In this document: positions 10,928 through 18,677 of the stretch, piece by piece
Position numbering within the stretch: the stretch's first letter is position 1
Layout of the letters: each line of letters opens with the position of its first letter
DNA from: Betaproteobacteria bacterium
Lineage (GTDB): Bacteria > Pseudomonadota > Gammaproteobacteria > Burkholderiales > Rhodocyclaceae
Assembly (NCBI GenBank): GCA_016709965.1
Contig: JADJLT010000006.1
Coordinates: 1,116,001 to 1,180,000, forward strand
DNA length: 64,000 nt
Direction: 5' to 3'
Program-made: the position numbers and the translations under genes
Notes under the pieces: generated by a model
Told to the model about the DNA's origin: nothing
The model's input: only the letters and a program-made list of their open reading frames with translations
Databases searched by the model: none

Positions 10928-11710
10928 ATGAACGAAGAATTGCGCTGGCAGGACTGGCGACAGGCCAGACTCGCCGAGTTGTCCGGGCCGGATAGCTGGC
11001 TGGGACTGATCGGGCTGTATTGGCTGGAGCAGGGCTTGAATCGTGTGGGAAGCGCCGAGGATTGTCCCGTCCGCTTGCCCGAGGGAGCGCAATATCTGGG
11101 CGATCTGGATTGGCAGGAGGAGCGCCTGACCTGGTTGCCGGCGGGCGATTTGCCGCGTGACCTGCAAACGGATATCGATGGGCAGCCGTCGGTCGTCGAA
11201 TTTCAAAATGGGTCGTTTTTTGTCGTTGACCGCGAGGGTCGTCTCGCTGTTCGACTGCGTGATGGGGGCTGGGCTGACAAACGGGATTTTGCCGGGCTGG
11301 CATATTTTGATTACGACCCGGCCTGGGAAATCGAGGCCGACTGGCTGGAACTTGACCCGCCTCTGGCGATGGAGGTGCCCAACGTCAGCGGTGATCTGAA
11401 CCTGGTCAAGGTCAGCCATCAGGCGGTCTTTCTGATGGATGGACAGACGGTGACGCTGCTGCCGATGTCGGTCGGCGAAAAGGAGGTTTTCTTCGTATTT
11501 CGTGATCGAACCAGTGGGAAGGACACCTACGGGGCGGGCCGCTTTCTGAAGGTGCCTGCTACGGTCAACCGGAAAATTCGGCTGAATTTCAATTTTTCCT
11601 GCAACCCGCCTTGTGCCTTCACGCCGTTTGCAACCTGCCCGCTACCGCCGCCGGAAAACTGGCTATCTTTTCCGGTGCTGGCCGGCGAGAAAAAGTGGCT
11701 GGGCAAATGA
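10928..11710 (+). CDS. DUF1684 family protein
   Basis: 260 residues, cytoplasmic. 'RLAELSGPDSWLGLIGLYWLEQG' at the start and 'NPPCAFTPFATCPLPPPEN' near the C-terminus are the family signature; the function is unknown. The start ATG is used rather than a TTG two codons upstream. The last four bases overlap the next gene (ATGA), so the two are coupled. Two copies of the dispersed motif lie inside it in opposite directions, under residues about 90-103 and 211-225. At the second, family-typical 'DFNRAYNPPC' reads NFNFSCNPPC, as if the motif had replaced local sequence without changing length. Confidence 0.8.
   Translation: MNEELRWQDWRQARLAELSGPDSWLGLIGLYWLEQGLNRVGSAEDCPVRLPEGAQYLGDLDWQEERLTWLPAGDLPRDLQTDIDGQPSVVEFQNGSFFVVDREGRLAVRLRDGGWADKRDFAGLAYFDYDPAWEIEADWLELDPPLAMEVPNVSGDLNLVKVSHQAVFLMDGQTVTLLPMSVGEKEVFFVFRDRTSGKDTYGAGRFLKVPATVNRKIRLNFNFSCNPPCAFTPFATCPLPPPENWLSFPVLAGEKKWLGK
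11194..11234 (-). repeat. Dispersed GCGGTC-RACC motif, copy 4 (in DUF1684 gene)
   Basis: Minus strand: TCGCGGTCAACGACAAAAAA, then CGACCCATTTTGAAATTCG. The core differs in the ACCGG half, but the 3' A/T architecture matches copy 3 closely. Confidence 0.55.
11558..11600 (+). repeat. Dispersed GCGGTC-RACC motif, copy 5 (in DUF1684 gene)
   Basis: GCTACGGTCAACCGGAAAA, then TTCGGCTGAATTTCAATTTTT. Perfect core; coding in frame as ATVNRKIRLNFNF. Confidence 0.8.
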
Positions 11711-12285
11711 GTCTGGGAGCGTTGAAGTCTCTGATCCAGTGGATAAGGCCGCCGGTAGCGCGCGATTGTCGTAGCGGCCGTTTTGTTGCGGTGATCGATT
11801 GTGTACTCAACCAGAATGTGCGAGATCGCGGCGCGGCCAGTTTTCCGGCAATGAACTTCGAATTGCTGCAGCTTTGCCATGAACAGGGCATCGGTGTCAT
11901 GCAGATGCCTTGTCCGGAAGTTTCAGCCCTGGGTTTAAAGCGCGAGCGGCCTGCCGGGATGACGGTCCGACAGGCGCTGGATACCGACGCCGGCCGGCTA
12001 TGTTGCGCCAATCTGGCGGCATCGGTTGCAACACAAATGCAGATCCTTGTCGATGAAGGTTTCACACTGGTTGCCGTCCTCGGTGGGAATCCGCGCAGCC
12101 CCGGCTGTGCCGTTCATGCTGTGCAAGGCAGATTAACGGACGATTCCGGACTTTTCATGCTGGCACTGCAGGCAGAGCTCAGCCAGCGTGGTATTGAAGT
12201 GCCGTTCCGGGGCGTGCGTGATACCTCGTCGGCCATGCTGGCCGACGATCTGCAATGGTTTCGCAACCTGCTGCGGGCAACTTGA
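11707..12285 (+). CDS. Cysteine-motif protein related to DUF523/TudS desulfidases
   Basis: 192 residues, starting at the ATG that overlaps the DUF1684 stop (ATGA). It contains 'IDCVLNQNVRDRG', 'MQMPCPEVSALGLKRERP' and 'VLGGNPRSPGCAVH', which line up with the three Cys motifs (CLLG, CPE, SPSCG) of DUF523/TudS proteins. TudS binds a [4Fe-4S] cluster and removes sulfur from thiouracil. Assignment to that wider family is by motif order and is moderately sure; the substrate is not known. Its coupling to DUF1684 suggests joint function. Confidence 0.55.
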   Translation: MSLGALKSLIQWIRPPVARDCRSGRFVAVIDCVLNQNVRDRGAASFPAMNFELLQLCHEQGIGVMQMPCPEVSALGLKRERPAGMTVRQALDTDAGRLCCANLAASVATQMQILVDEGFTLVAVLGGNPRSPGCAVHAVQGRLTDDSGLFMLALQAELSQRGIEVPFRGVRDTSSAMLADDLQWFRNLLRAT

Positions 12286-12291
12286 CGCAGC

Positions 12292-13005
12292 TTAGCGAAT
12301 GACTTCAATGATCTGGTAAAGACCGCCAAAGAGCGTCCGCTTCGTGATGCTGGCGGGTGCCATTTCGGTCGGGAACCAGTCCTCGATTTCGTTGTTCCAC
12401 AGGTCGAGCGCGTATGGCTCCAACTTGCTCAGGATGATTTTCATGACCCCGTACAGGGGATGCCAGCGCCGTGGTCGGTGATAGTCGATGAAGGTGATCT
12501 TGCCCCCCGGCTTGACCACTCGAAACGCCTCACGGATGGTCTGCAGGCGAATATCGAATGGCTGTTCGTGCAGGAGAAAGAAGAGCAGGGCACGCTCGTA
12601 GCTGGCGCTGACTTGGGGCAAGGCAGTACTGTTGGCGAGGTGAATGCCAACCCGGCTGTCGTTGCCAAGTTTTTGCCGAAGATTGCTGATTTGGTTCGGG
12701 ATGACGTCGATGACGTCGAGTAGCCCTTCGTCTTGATGACGTGCTGCAAAATGTGCGGTCAGGTTGCCATAGACACAAGCAATCTGCAGGCTTTGGCCAC
12801 TTGGATTGTGACCAAAGCTGTCCAACGCGATGTCGCGCAAGCGGGCAAAATTTCCCCACAGAATCAGATTCACCAGCCATTGTCGTTCGAAACGCTTGAC
12901 CGCTTCGGGTGTGACATAAGCCCAAGTGTAAGTTTCGTTCAGATAGCCGGGTATGGCAGGAAGCACGGCGCTGCTCAGCGCTTGGCCATTTTGGGGGATA
13001 GGCAA
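12292..13005 (-). CDS. rquA: Rhodoquinone biosynthesis protein RquA (methyltransferase-like)
   Basis: 237 residues. 'GYLNETYTWAYVTPEAVKRF' followed by 'ERQWLVNLILWGNFARLRD' and 'QIACVYGNLT' is the hallmark N-terminal half of RquA. A class I methyltransferase fold follows ('AFRVVKPGGKITFIDYH'). RquA converts ubiquinone to rhodoquinone by replacing a methoxy group with an amino group, using SAM as amino donor. Rhodoquinone serves low-potential anaerobic respiration such as fumarate reduction. The gene stands alone, convergent with the TudS-like gene (6 bases apart). The name rests on motif recall, not an alignment. Confidence 0.75.
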   Translation of the reverse strand: MPIPQNGQALSSAVLPAIPGYLNETYTWAYVTPEAVKRFERQWLVNLILWGNFARLRDIALDSFGHNPSGQSLQIACVYGNLTAHFAARHQDEGLLDVIDVIPNQISNLRQKLGNDSRVGIHLANSTALPQVSASYERALLFFLLHEQPFDIRLQTIREAFRVVKPGGKITFIDYHRPRRWHPLYGVMKIILSKLEPYALDLWNNEIEDWFPTEMAPASITKRTLFGGLYQIIEVIR

Positions 13006-13110
13006 GACATTCTCCTTTTTTCGCCCATTGTGCTCTGCACAAAACAGCGTTTATTGATGTTGGTCAAGGAGTGATGCCATTGTCAAAGCAAGGTCCGGAA
13101 CTCAGAATGA

Positions 13111-13143
13111 AAAACGGGATCGCTGGCGAAAACCGCGATCCCG
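13111..13143 (-). terminator. Rho-independent terminator after the class V aminotransferase gene
   Basis: On the minus strand CGGGATCGC - 11-base loop - GCGATCCCG is followed by TTTTT. It lies 22 bases past the stop codon of the aminotransferase gene and ahead of rquA, so the two are separate units. Confidence 0.8.
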
Positions 13144-13164
13144 CGAAATCTGGCTGATCAGTTC

Positions 13165-14298
13165 TCAAGTAGTCTGGACAGCGTCAAGCGCCTTGGCGAA
13201 ATTGGCCGCTGTGCGCTCGATATCGTGCAACTTTTCCAGCCCGAAGAGGCCGATGCGGAAGCTGCGGTAGTCGGCCGGCTCGTCACATTGCAGGGGCACC
13301 CCGGCGGCGGTTTGCAGGCCTTGGGCGAGGAATTTCTTGCCGGTATGAATGTCCGGGTCCGTTGTGTAGCTGACCACCACACCGGGCGCCTGGAAACCTT
13401 CGGCGGCAACGCTGGCGAAGCCTTTGGCAACCATCAATTCACGGATGCGGCGACCGAGTTCGTACTGTTCCCGACAGACATTCTCGAAACCATAGGCTTC
13501 GGTTTCCAGCATGACATCGCGCAAGGTCGCCAGACCGTCGGTTGGCATGGTGGCGTGGTAGGCATGGCCGCCGTTTTCGAAGGCTTCCATGATCTGCAAC
13601 CATTTTTTCAGGTCGCAGGCAAAGCTGGTGCTGCTGGTGGCGTCGATGCGGGCGCGGGCGCGTTCGCCGAGGGCGACCAGGGCGCAGCACGGCGTGGCAC
13701 TCCAGCCTTTTTGCGGTGCGCTGATCAACACGTCGACGTTGTTGGCCGCCATGTCGACCCAGATGGTGCCGGAGGCGATACAGTCGAGCACGAACAAGCC
13801 ATCGACGGCATGCACGGCATCGCCGACGGCCTTGATGTAGCTGTCCGGCAGGATCATGCCCGACGCTGTTTCAACGTGCGGTGCGAAAACGACTTCGGGG
13901 CGATGTTCGCGAATGGCGGCGACGACTTCTTCAATCGGTGGCGGCGCGAAGGGCGCTTGCGAGCCGCTGCCCACTTGTCGAGCCTTGAGGACGATGCTTT
14001 CGGACGGGATCTTGCCCATGTCGAAAATCTGCGTCCAGCGGAAGCTGAACCAGCCGTTGCGGATGACCAGCACCTTGCGATGGGTGGCGAATTGGCGAGC
14101 GACAGCTTCCATGCCGAAGGTGCCACTACCGGGTACGACGATGGCCGCTTTGGCGTTGTAAACCTTCTTCAAGAGGCGCGAGATGTCTTTCATCACACCC
14201 TGGAAGCGTTGCGACATGTGGTTCAGGGCACGGTCGGTGTAAACCACTGAATATTCAAGCAGGCCATCGGGATCGGGTTGTGGCAGTAATGCGGGCAC
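13165..14298 (-). CDS. Class V aminotransferase (alanine/serine-glyoxylate aminotransferase type)
   Basis: 377 residues, PLP-dependent. 'AIVVPGSGTFGMEAVARQF' binds the cofactor phosphate, 'FVLDCIASGTIWVDM' holds the Asp that pairs with the pyridine N, and 'ISAPQKGWSATPCCALVAL' holds the Schiff-base Lys in QKGW. Family members move amino groups between Ala/Ser and glyoxylate or related acids; the substrate is not decidable here. It lies 237 bases downstream of the O-methyltransferase gene, with a motif copy between them, and has its own terminator. Confidence 0.88.
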   Translation of the reverse strand: MPALLPQPDPDGLLEYSVVYTDRALNHMSQRFQGVMKDISRLLKKVYNAKAAIVVPGSGTFGMEAVARQFATHRKVLVIRNGWFSFRWTQIFDMGKIPSESIVLKARQVGSGSQAPFAPPPIEEVVAAIREHRPEVVFAPHVETASGMILPDSYIKAVGDAVHAVDGLFVLDCIASGTIWVDMAANNVDVLISAPQKGWSATPCCALVALGERARARIDATSSTSFACDLKKWLQIMEAFENGGHAYHATMPTDGLATLRDVMLETEAYGFENVCREQYELGRRIRELMVAKGFASVAAEGFQAPGVVVSYTTDPDIHTGKKFLAQGLQTAAGVPLQCDEPADYRSFRIGLFGLEKLHDIERTAANFAKALDAVQTT

Positions 14299-14452
14299 GG
14301 ATTGTCTCCTTTGATCGTTATTTCCAAGAGCATACCTGCAAGCGGTGACGACGCGCTAGTCAGACCGGCCATCTGGCGCGGTACAGACAAAAGTACGACC
14401 GGAAAGGACGCGATGGGAGGACGCCCAAATTGCCGAGGCATCTACCGACGAC

Positions 14453-14496
14453 TGCTACGGTCAACCGGAAAAAACGGCTGAATCTGAAATTTTCAG
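14453..14496 (+). repeat. Dispersed GCGGTC-RACC motif, copy 6 (intergenic)
   Basis: GCTACGGTCAACCGGAAAAA, then ACGGCTGAATCTGAAATTTTC. Perfect core; lies between two minus-strand genes next to a hairpin. Confidence 0.8.
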
Positions 14497-14526
14497 AAGC
14501 CCGATGGCAATCAGCCTTCGGGCTTC
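14496..14526. terminator. Hairpin downstream of the O-methyltransferase gene
   Basis: Perfect 9-bp arms GAAGCCCGA / TCGGGCTTC around a 13-base loop, 10 bases past the stop codon on the minus strand. There is no clear T run after it, so termination is only possible. Confidence 0.4.
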
Positions 14527-14535
14527 AGCAGGCCG

Positions 14536-15576
14536 TTAGCGCCGTGCCAGAATCAGCGAACCTTTTTCTCGCGGGTTCAGGTCAATGCGCTCAATCGATG
14601 TAAATCCCGCCGCGTTCAGCCATTCGCAATAATCGGCGTAGGCGTGAGTCTGCGTGCCGGTTTCCAGCAGCAGGGTCAGGCGAAAAGCGGCATTCAGGGC
14701 GTCAAGCGGTGTTTCGGCCACGTATTCATGGATGACGAGCAGACCGCCCGGCTGGAGCGACTCGCCAATCTGCCGAATCGCCAGACGATTTTCTTCCGCC
14801 GTATGGTTGTGGGCGACCGACAGGTAAAACACCAGATCGTTGTCGCAACCCCAGTCGTGTTCCTGCAAGGTGCCCGGGCTGAGGCGAATGCGGTCCGATA
14901 ATTGCACGCGCTCGATTTCGTCGCCTGTCTCCGTCAAGGCGCTGGGCATGTCGACAATGACAGCATTGAGCTGCGGATAACGCTGGCAAAAGCGAATCGA
15001 ATGCAGGCCATGTGACCCGCCCAGATCGAGCAGGCGCCGATAGCTCGGCAAGACCGGTACATGCCGGAGCAGATCCGGCCCAAGGTCAGCCGCAAAGGCA
15101 CCCATGTAGGACGAGAACAATTGCCCGAGTTGCGGTTGGTCCTCCATTGCGTCCCACAACAGTTTCTTGGGGCCGCCCCGGCGCACGCTTTCGGCGAGCC
15201 CGCCCATCATTGACCACGCTTCGTGAGTCCACAACAGGCCAGGTGTGTAGTCGACTTGGCCCGCGCTGGTAAACCAGCGTTGCGTGCTGGCCATATTGGC
15301 AAACGAATCGCCCTGCTTTTGCAGATAGCCGACAGTGACCAGAAAGTCGGCCAGTGTGGCGGTGCCGTGAACGCTCGACTCAATTTTGGTGGCCAGTTCC
15401 GCCGCTGAAAGCGGCCCTCCAGCCAGTGCCTCGAAAAGCCCCAGTCGTCCGGCCGAAATAATCGCCGACGACTTCATCATCGGCATGTACACATCCAGCA
15501 TGGCCAATTCGGCCGAGCCGGTTGGCTGGCAAACATCGGGTTTGGGGAGGGCGGGCATCGGGTGGTTTGTCGTCAA
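14536..15576 (-). CDS. SAM-dependent O-methyltransferase (plant/polyketide OMT family)
   Basis: 346 residues. The N-terminal dimerisation domain is a winged helix ('AIISAGRLGLFEALAGGPLS', 'AELATKIESS'). It is followed by the methyltransferase domain with 'LLDLGGSHGLHSIRF' (SAM motif I) and 'LQPGGLLVIHEYVAETPLD'. This fold is shared by hydroxyneurosporene, acetylserotonin and polyketide O-methyltransferases; the acceptor is unknown. It lies 14 bases upstream (by position) of the glutathione peroxidase stop and in the same direction, so gpx and this gene may be one transcript. Confidence 0.8.
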   Translation of the reverse strand: MTTNHPMPALPKPDVCQPTGSAELAMLDVYMPMMKSSAIISAGRLGLFEALAGGPLSAAELATKIESSVHGTATLADFLVTVGYLQKQGDSFANMASTQRWFTSAGQVDYTPGLLWTHEAWSMMGGLAESVRRGGPKKLLWDAMEDQPQLGQLFSSYMGAFAADLGPDLLRHVPVLPSYRRLLDLGGSHGLHSIRFCQRYPQLNAVIVDMPSALTETGDEIERVQLSDRIRLSPGTLQEHDWGCDNDLVFYLSVAHNHTAEENRLAIRQIGESLQPGGLLVIHEYVAETPLDALNAAFRLTLLLETGTQTHAYADYCEWLNAAGFTSIERIDLNPREKGSLILARR

Positions 15577-15590
15577 TTCGGAGAGCCTGC

Positions 15591-16139
15591 TTAAGCGAGT
15601 GCCGATTCAATTGCTGCCAGCAAAATCGGGTCATCCGGTGTCATGTCAGGAGAAAAGCGCTGCACGACGCGACCATCACGCCCGACCAGGAATTTCTCGA
15701 AATTCCACAGCACATCGTCCGGCTGCTTCGGTGAGCAGCCATACCCGGCCAGCTTCTCGCTGAAATCACTGCCGGCTGGAAAGACAGCGTCGGGCTGCGC
15801 GGCAATCAGTGCCGCATACAGCGGGTGCCGGGGTTCGCTGTTGATGTTCAGCTTCTCGAACATCGGGAACTCGACACCGTAGTTGGTCGTGCAGAAATCC
15901 TGAATTTCGTCGGCCGATCCCGGCTCTTGCTCAGCGAAGTCATTGCAGGGAAAACCAAGCACTTGCAAGCCGCGCTCGCGATACTGCTTGAAGAGACTCT
16001 CCAGCCCGGCGTACTGCGGCGTCAGTCCACACTTGGAGGCTACGTTGACGATGAGCAGTACTTGTCCCTTGAATGCGCCCAAGTTGAGCACCTGCCCATT
16101 GAGGCTCTTAAGGGGTATCTCGTACAAGGATTCAGTCAT
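15591..16139 (-). CDS. Glutathione peroxidase family protein
   Basis: 182 residues from MTESLYEIPL at 16139; a longer frame to 16253 has no family similarity in its extra part. The peroxidatic Cys is C37 in 'NVASKCGLTPQY', followed by 'LGFPCNDFAEQEPGS' and 'DVLWNFEKFLV' with the conserved Trp. It reduces H2O2 or organic hydroperoxides, in bacteria usually with thioredoxin. It is divergent from satP, with a perfect inverted repeat in the shared 310-base gap. Confidence 0.92.
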   Translation of the reverse strand: MTESLYEIPLKSLNGQVLNLGAFKGQVLLIVNVASKCGLTPQYAGLESLFKQYRERGLQVLGFPCNDFAEQEPGSADEIQDFCTTNYGVEFPMFEKLNINSEPRHPLYAALIAAQPDAVFPAGSDFSEKLAGYGCSPKQPDDVLWNFEKFLVGRDGRVVQRFSPDMTPDDPILLAAIESALA

Positions 16140-16305
16140 GGCTATCTCGTTTTTTCCGCGTGAATGGATTAATTTTGGCGTTTGCAAGGCAACGGCGAGA
16201 CATTTTACGTGTTGAGGTGCTGATATATCGCGAAATTTAAAATGCCCCGTCAATATCCGTTCGTTCCGGAATCACTCGCTTACCCAATTGCAAGCCGAAA
16301 TGATT

Positions 16306-16338
16306 TATCAATAGGTAATTAATTCATCTATTGATAAC
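16306..16338. promoter_or_regulatory. Perfect 10-bp inverted repeat in the gpx-satP divergent gap
   Basis: TTATCAATAG - 13 bases - CTATTGATAA, about 115 bases upstream of satP. The size and AT-rich symmetric arms fit a dimeric repressor/activator site, but the regulator cannot be named. Confidence 0.5.
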
Positions 16339-16451
16339 TCGGGCTTTCGTTATGCTGCTATTCATGCCAGACTCTTGCGACGCAAGAGAAAAACAGTATG
16401 CCTGCATAGCGCTAGCAGGCTCGACAAAAACAACTTACCAGGAGTCGCACG

Positions 16452-17012
16452 ATGGCGGAGCAAAAACTGGGAAACCCGGCGGTCGTTGGTCTGGCGGGTT
16501 TTGGTCTGACGACCATGATGTTGCAGTTCCATAATGTGGGGTGGATGGGGATAGGCCCTGTCATTTGGCTTGGTTTGATTTTCGGTGGCTTCGCGCAGAT
16601 GGTTGCCGGCCTTCAGGAAATGAAATCGGGCAATAATTTCGGCTATTGCGCTTTCACCTCCTACGGGTGTTTCTGGATATCGCTGGCGCTGATCCTCATT
16701 GGTAATCACTTCAATATCTACGTGTCGAGTAAAACCGATATTGGTTGGTTCCTGGTCGCCTGGACTGCATTCAGCACGATTCTATGGATCGGCTCGATGC
16801 GTGTCAGCAGTGCGTTGGCGCTGACTTTCACGTTGCTGATGATCGGCTTTGTGCTGCTCGATTTTGCCCACTTCGGATACCCGGAACTGACCGTTGTTGC
16901 CGGCTACGAATTGATGGCCTGCGCAGCGATGGCCTGGTACATCATGGCTCACCTGATATTTGCCGACCTCTTCGGTCGTGATGTCCTGCCGGTCGGAAAG
17001 CCCTGGATCTAA
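16452..17012 (+). CDS. satP: Acetate/succinate uptake transporter (GPR1/FUN34/SatP family)
   Basis: 186 residues with six membrane helices. 'LGNPAVVGLAGFGLTTMM' contains the family NPAPLGL-like signature, and 'GGFAQMVAGLQEMKSGNNFG' and 'AFTSYGCFW' are the other conserved blocks. SatP proteins bring acetate (and succinate) across the inner membrane. AGGAG lies 9 bases before the start. The next gene, a periplasmic Cache-domain protein, is in the same direction 78 bases on and could be cotranscribed. Confidence 0.92.
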   Translation: MAEQKLGNPAVVGLAGFGLTTMMLQFHNVGWMGIGPVIWLGLIFGGFAQMVAGLQEMKSGNNFGYCAFTSYGCFWISLALILIGNHFNIYVSSKTDIGWFLVAWTAFSTILWIGSMRVSSALALTFTLLMIGFVLLDFAHFGYPELTVVAGYELMACAAMAWYIMAHLIFADLFGRDVLPVGKPWI

Positions 17013-17090
17013 ACGGGGTGTCACTGCCTGCCGATTGCTCACCGTGGTGAGCGGGTTGAAGATCGTTGGAATTATGTGGAAGGAAAGAAG

Positions 17091-17654
17091 ATGCTGCTGA
17101 TCCGGAGTTGTGCGCTGACTTTGCTGGTTTCACTATTGGCTGGAGTGACTTATGCGGCTCCTGCGACCCAAGCGGTCGATGAGGTTGCCACACCAGAGGA
17201 GGCAATTACCAAGGTGTGGTCTGCCGCCAGGTTTCTTCAGGACAAAGGGGTATCGGGCGTCGCAGCATTGAATAGCAAGGATGGCCCATGGGTATGGAAG
17301 GATAGCTACGTATTTGCCTTTGACTGCCGTCTGGATCGAATGGTCGCCCATCCGATGCGCCCGGACCTTGTCGGTCGGCCGATACTGCAAATCACCGACA
17401 ATAACGGCAAATACATTTTCAAGGACTTGTGCAAGATTGCTTCCCAGCCTCACGGTGGCTGGGTTGAATATGTATGGACCCGACCCGGTGCTGGCCGTGT
17501 GTCGCGCAAGCTGACCTATTCGATGACTGCTGAAATCGCTTTTTCGACAGGGATTCAGGTAGCCGCCGGGGTCTATGACGACAAGCTTTCCATTCCTGAT
17601 CTGACCAAGGTTGCCGAAAGAATGGCTGACCCGGCGAAATACCCGGCTCACTGA
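17091..17654 (+). CDS. Secreted stand-alone Cache-domain protein
   Basis: 187 residues. The start ATG at 17091 follows AAGGAAAG and begins a good signal peptide (MLLIRSCALTLLVSLLAGVTYA). The mature part is a single Cache_2-like fold ('VWKDSYVFAFDCRLDRMVAH', 'HGGWVEYVWTRPGAG', 'STGIQVAAGVYDD'), the sensor type found in the chemoreceptor at 3766-5403 but with no output domain. It may bind small organic acids in the periplasm; its place behind satP supports this, by inference only. Confidence 0.75.
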   Translation: MLLIRSCALTLLVSLLAGVTYAAPATQAVDEVATPEEAITKVWSAARFLQDKGVSGVAALNSKDGPWVWKDSYVFAFDCRLDRMVAHPMRPDLVGRPILQITDNNGKYIFKDLCKIASQPHGGWVEYVWTRPGAGRVSRKLTYSMTAEIAFSTGIQVAAGVYDDKLSIPDLTKVAERMADPAKYPAH

Positions 17655-17777
17655 GCGATCCGCTGCCCCGGGCTCATCCTTCGTCGGCAATGATCGGCAA
17701 TAGACTTCAGGCATTGGAGAGGTGCAGCCTGTTGGTATTCGCGACCATTGTCTGGCGAACTACCGTTACCTGACAGG

Positions 17778-17798
17778 AAGCCGGCTTTTGGCCGGCTT
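17778..17798 (-). terminator. Hairpin directly after the N-ATPase operon
   Basis: 8-bp arms AAGCCGGC / GCCGGCTT with a 5-base loop start immediately after the atpG stop codon. The T run is poor, so this is a possible terminator only. Confidence 0.45.
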
Positions 17799-18677
17799 TC
17801 ATCGGGCATAGGCTTCAAAGCCTGAAACAACATCAAACAATTCTTCGTCAATGGCGCTTTGGCGTAAACGATGGAATTCGCTGCCAAGATTCTCCAGTAA
17901 CTCGCCGATATTTTTTTCGGCCCGCTGCATGGCTGCAAGGCGGCTGGCATTTTCGCTGGCCAGGGATTCAGCGCAGGCACGGAACAGGGACACAAAGAGA
18001 TATTCACGAACAAAGGTGAACAGGGTTTGTTCTCCATCGTGCATGACCTCCGGTAGCTTGTTGGATGGCCACTGCCGGCTCGCCAGCTCTTTTCGCCACG
18101 CTTCGTCGAGGGGCAACAGACGCTGGCAGAACGGTTCGTAGATATCTCCCGACTTCGGGCGATTGTGAAAGAGGTAAACCGGTCCGATTTCACCATGTTC
18201 CCGGCGAATATCAATTTCCGTGAGTATCTGACTGACCAGCAGCGTAATTGCGCCGATCGCATTCGGAAGCGGAAAACTTTTGTTGGTTTCAAATTGGCTT
18301 CCAACAAGCCGCGACTGTATGCGCTCACCAACCGCCCAGACCATTTTTTTGCCAGGCAACTCGCCCAGTTTTTCGGTCACGAAGTTGACGAGAAGATCGT
18401 TGAATTGACCCACCAACCCTTGATCCGAGCCGAAAACAATCGCACCGACCGTTTCCTCATCATTGCGCTTTAATATCGCTGCTGCCGTTGGACGGGTTTG
18501 GCGGAAGCAGGCGAGCAGACCAAGCTGAACCGCACGATCATAATCATCCAACGAGCGCACCGCATTCTCGTATTGGCTGATACTGGATGCCGCCATCGCC
18601 TTCATGGTGCGTACGACCGATTCGAGATCACCAGCCGTGGAGATCTTTCTGCTCAGATTGGCGGCTGTGTTGCTCAT
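17799..18677 (-). CDS. atpG: N-type F1Fo ATPase gamma subunit
   Basis: 292 residues. N- and C-terminal helices of the central shaft are present ('LSRKISTAGDLESVVRTMKA' and 'ASENASRLAAMQRAEKNIGE'), with 'AIVFGSDQGLVGQFN' between them. It is divergent from the usual housekeeping gamma, as in other N-ATPases. Last gene of the operon, with its start overlapping the atpA stop (ATGA). It turns inside the alpha/beta ring to couple ion flow and ATP turnover. Confidence 0.9.
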   Translation of the reverse strand: MSNTAANLSRKISTAGDLESVVRTMKAMAASSISQYENAVRSLDDYDRAVQLGLLACFRQTRPTAAAILKRNDEETVGAIVFGSDQGLVGQFNDLLVNFVTEKLGELPGKKMVWAVGERIQSRLVGSQFETNKSFPLPNAIGAITLLVSQILTEIDIRREHGEIGPVYLFHNRPKSGDIYEPFCQRLLPLDEAWRKELASRQWPSNKLPEVMHDGEQTLFTFVREYLFVSLFRACAESLASENASRLAAMQRAEKNIGELLENLGSEFHRLRQSAIDEELFDVVSGFEAYAR

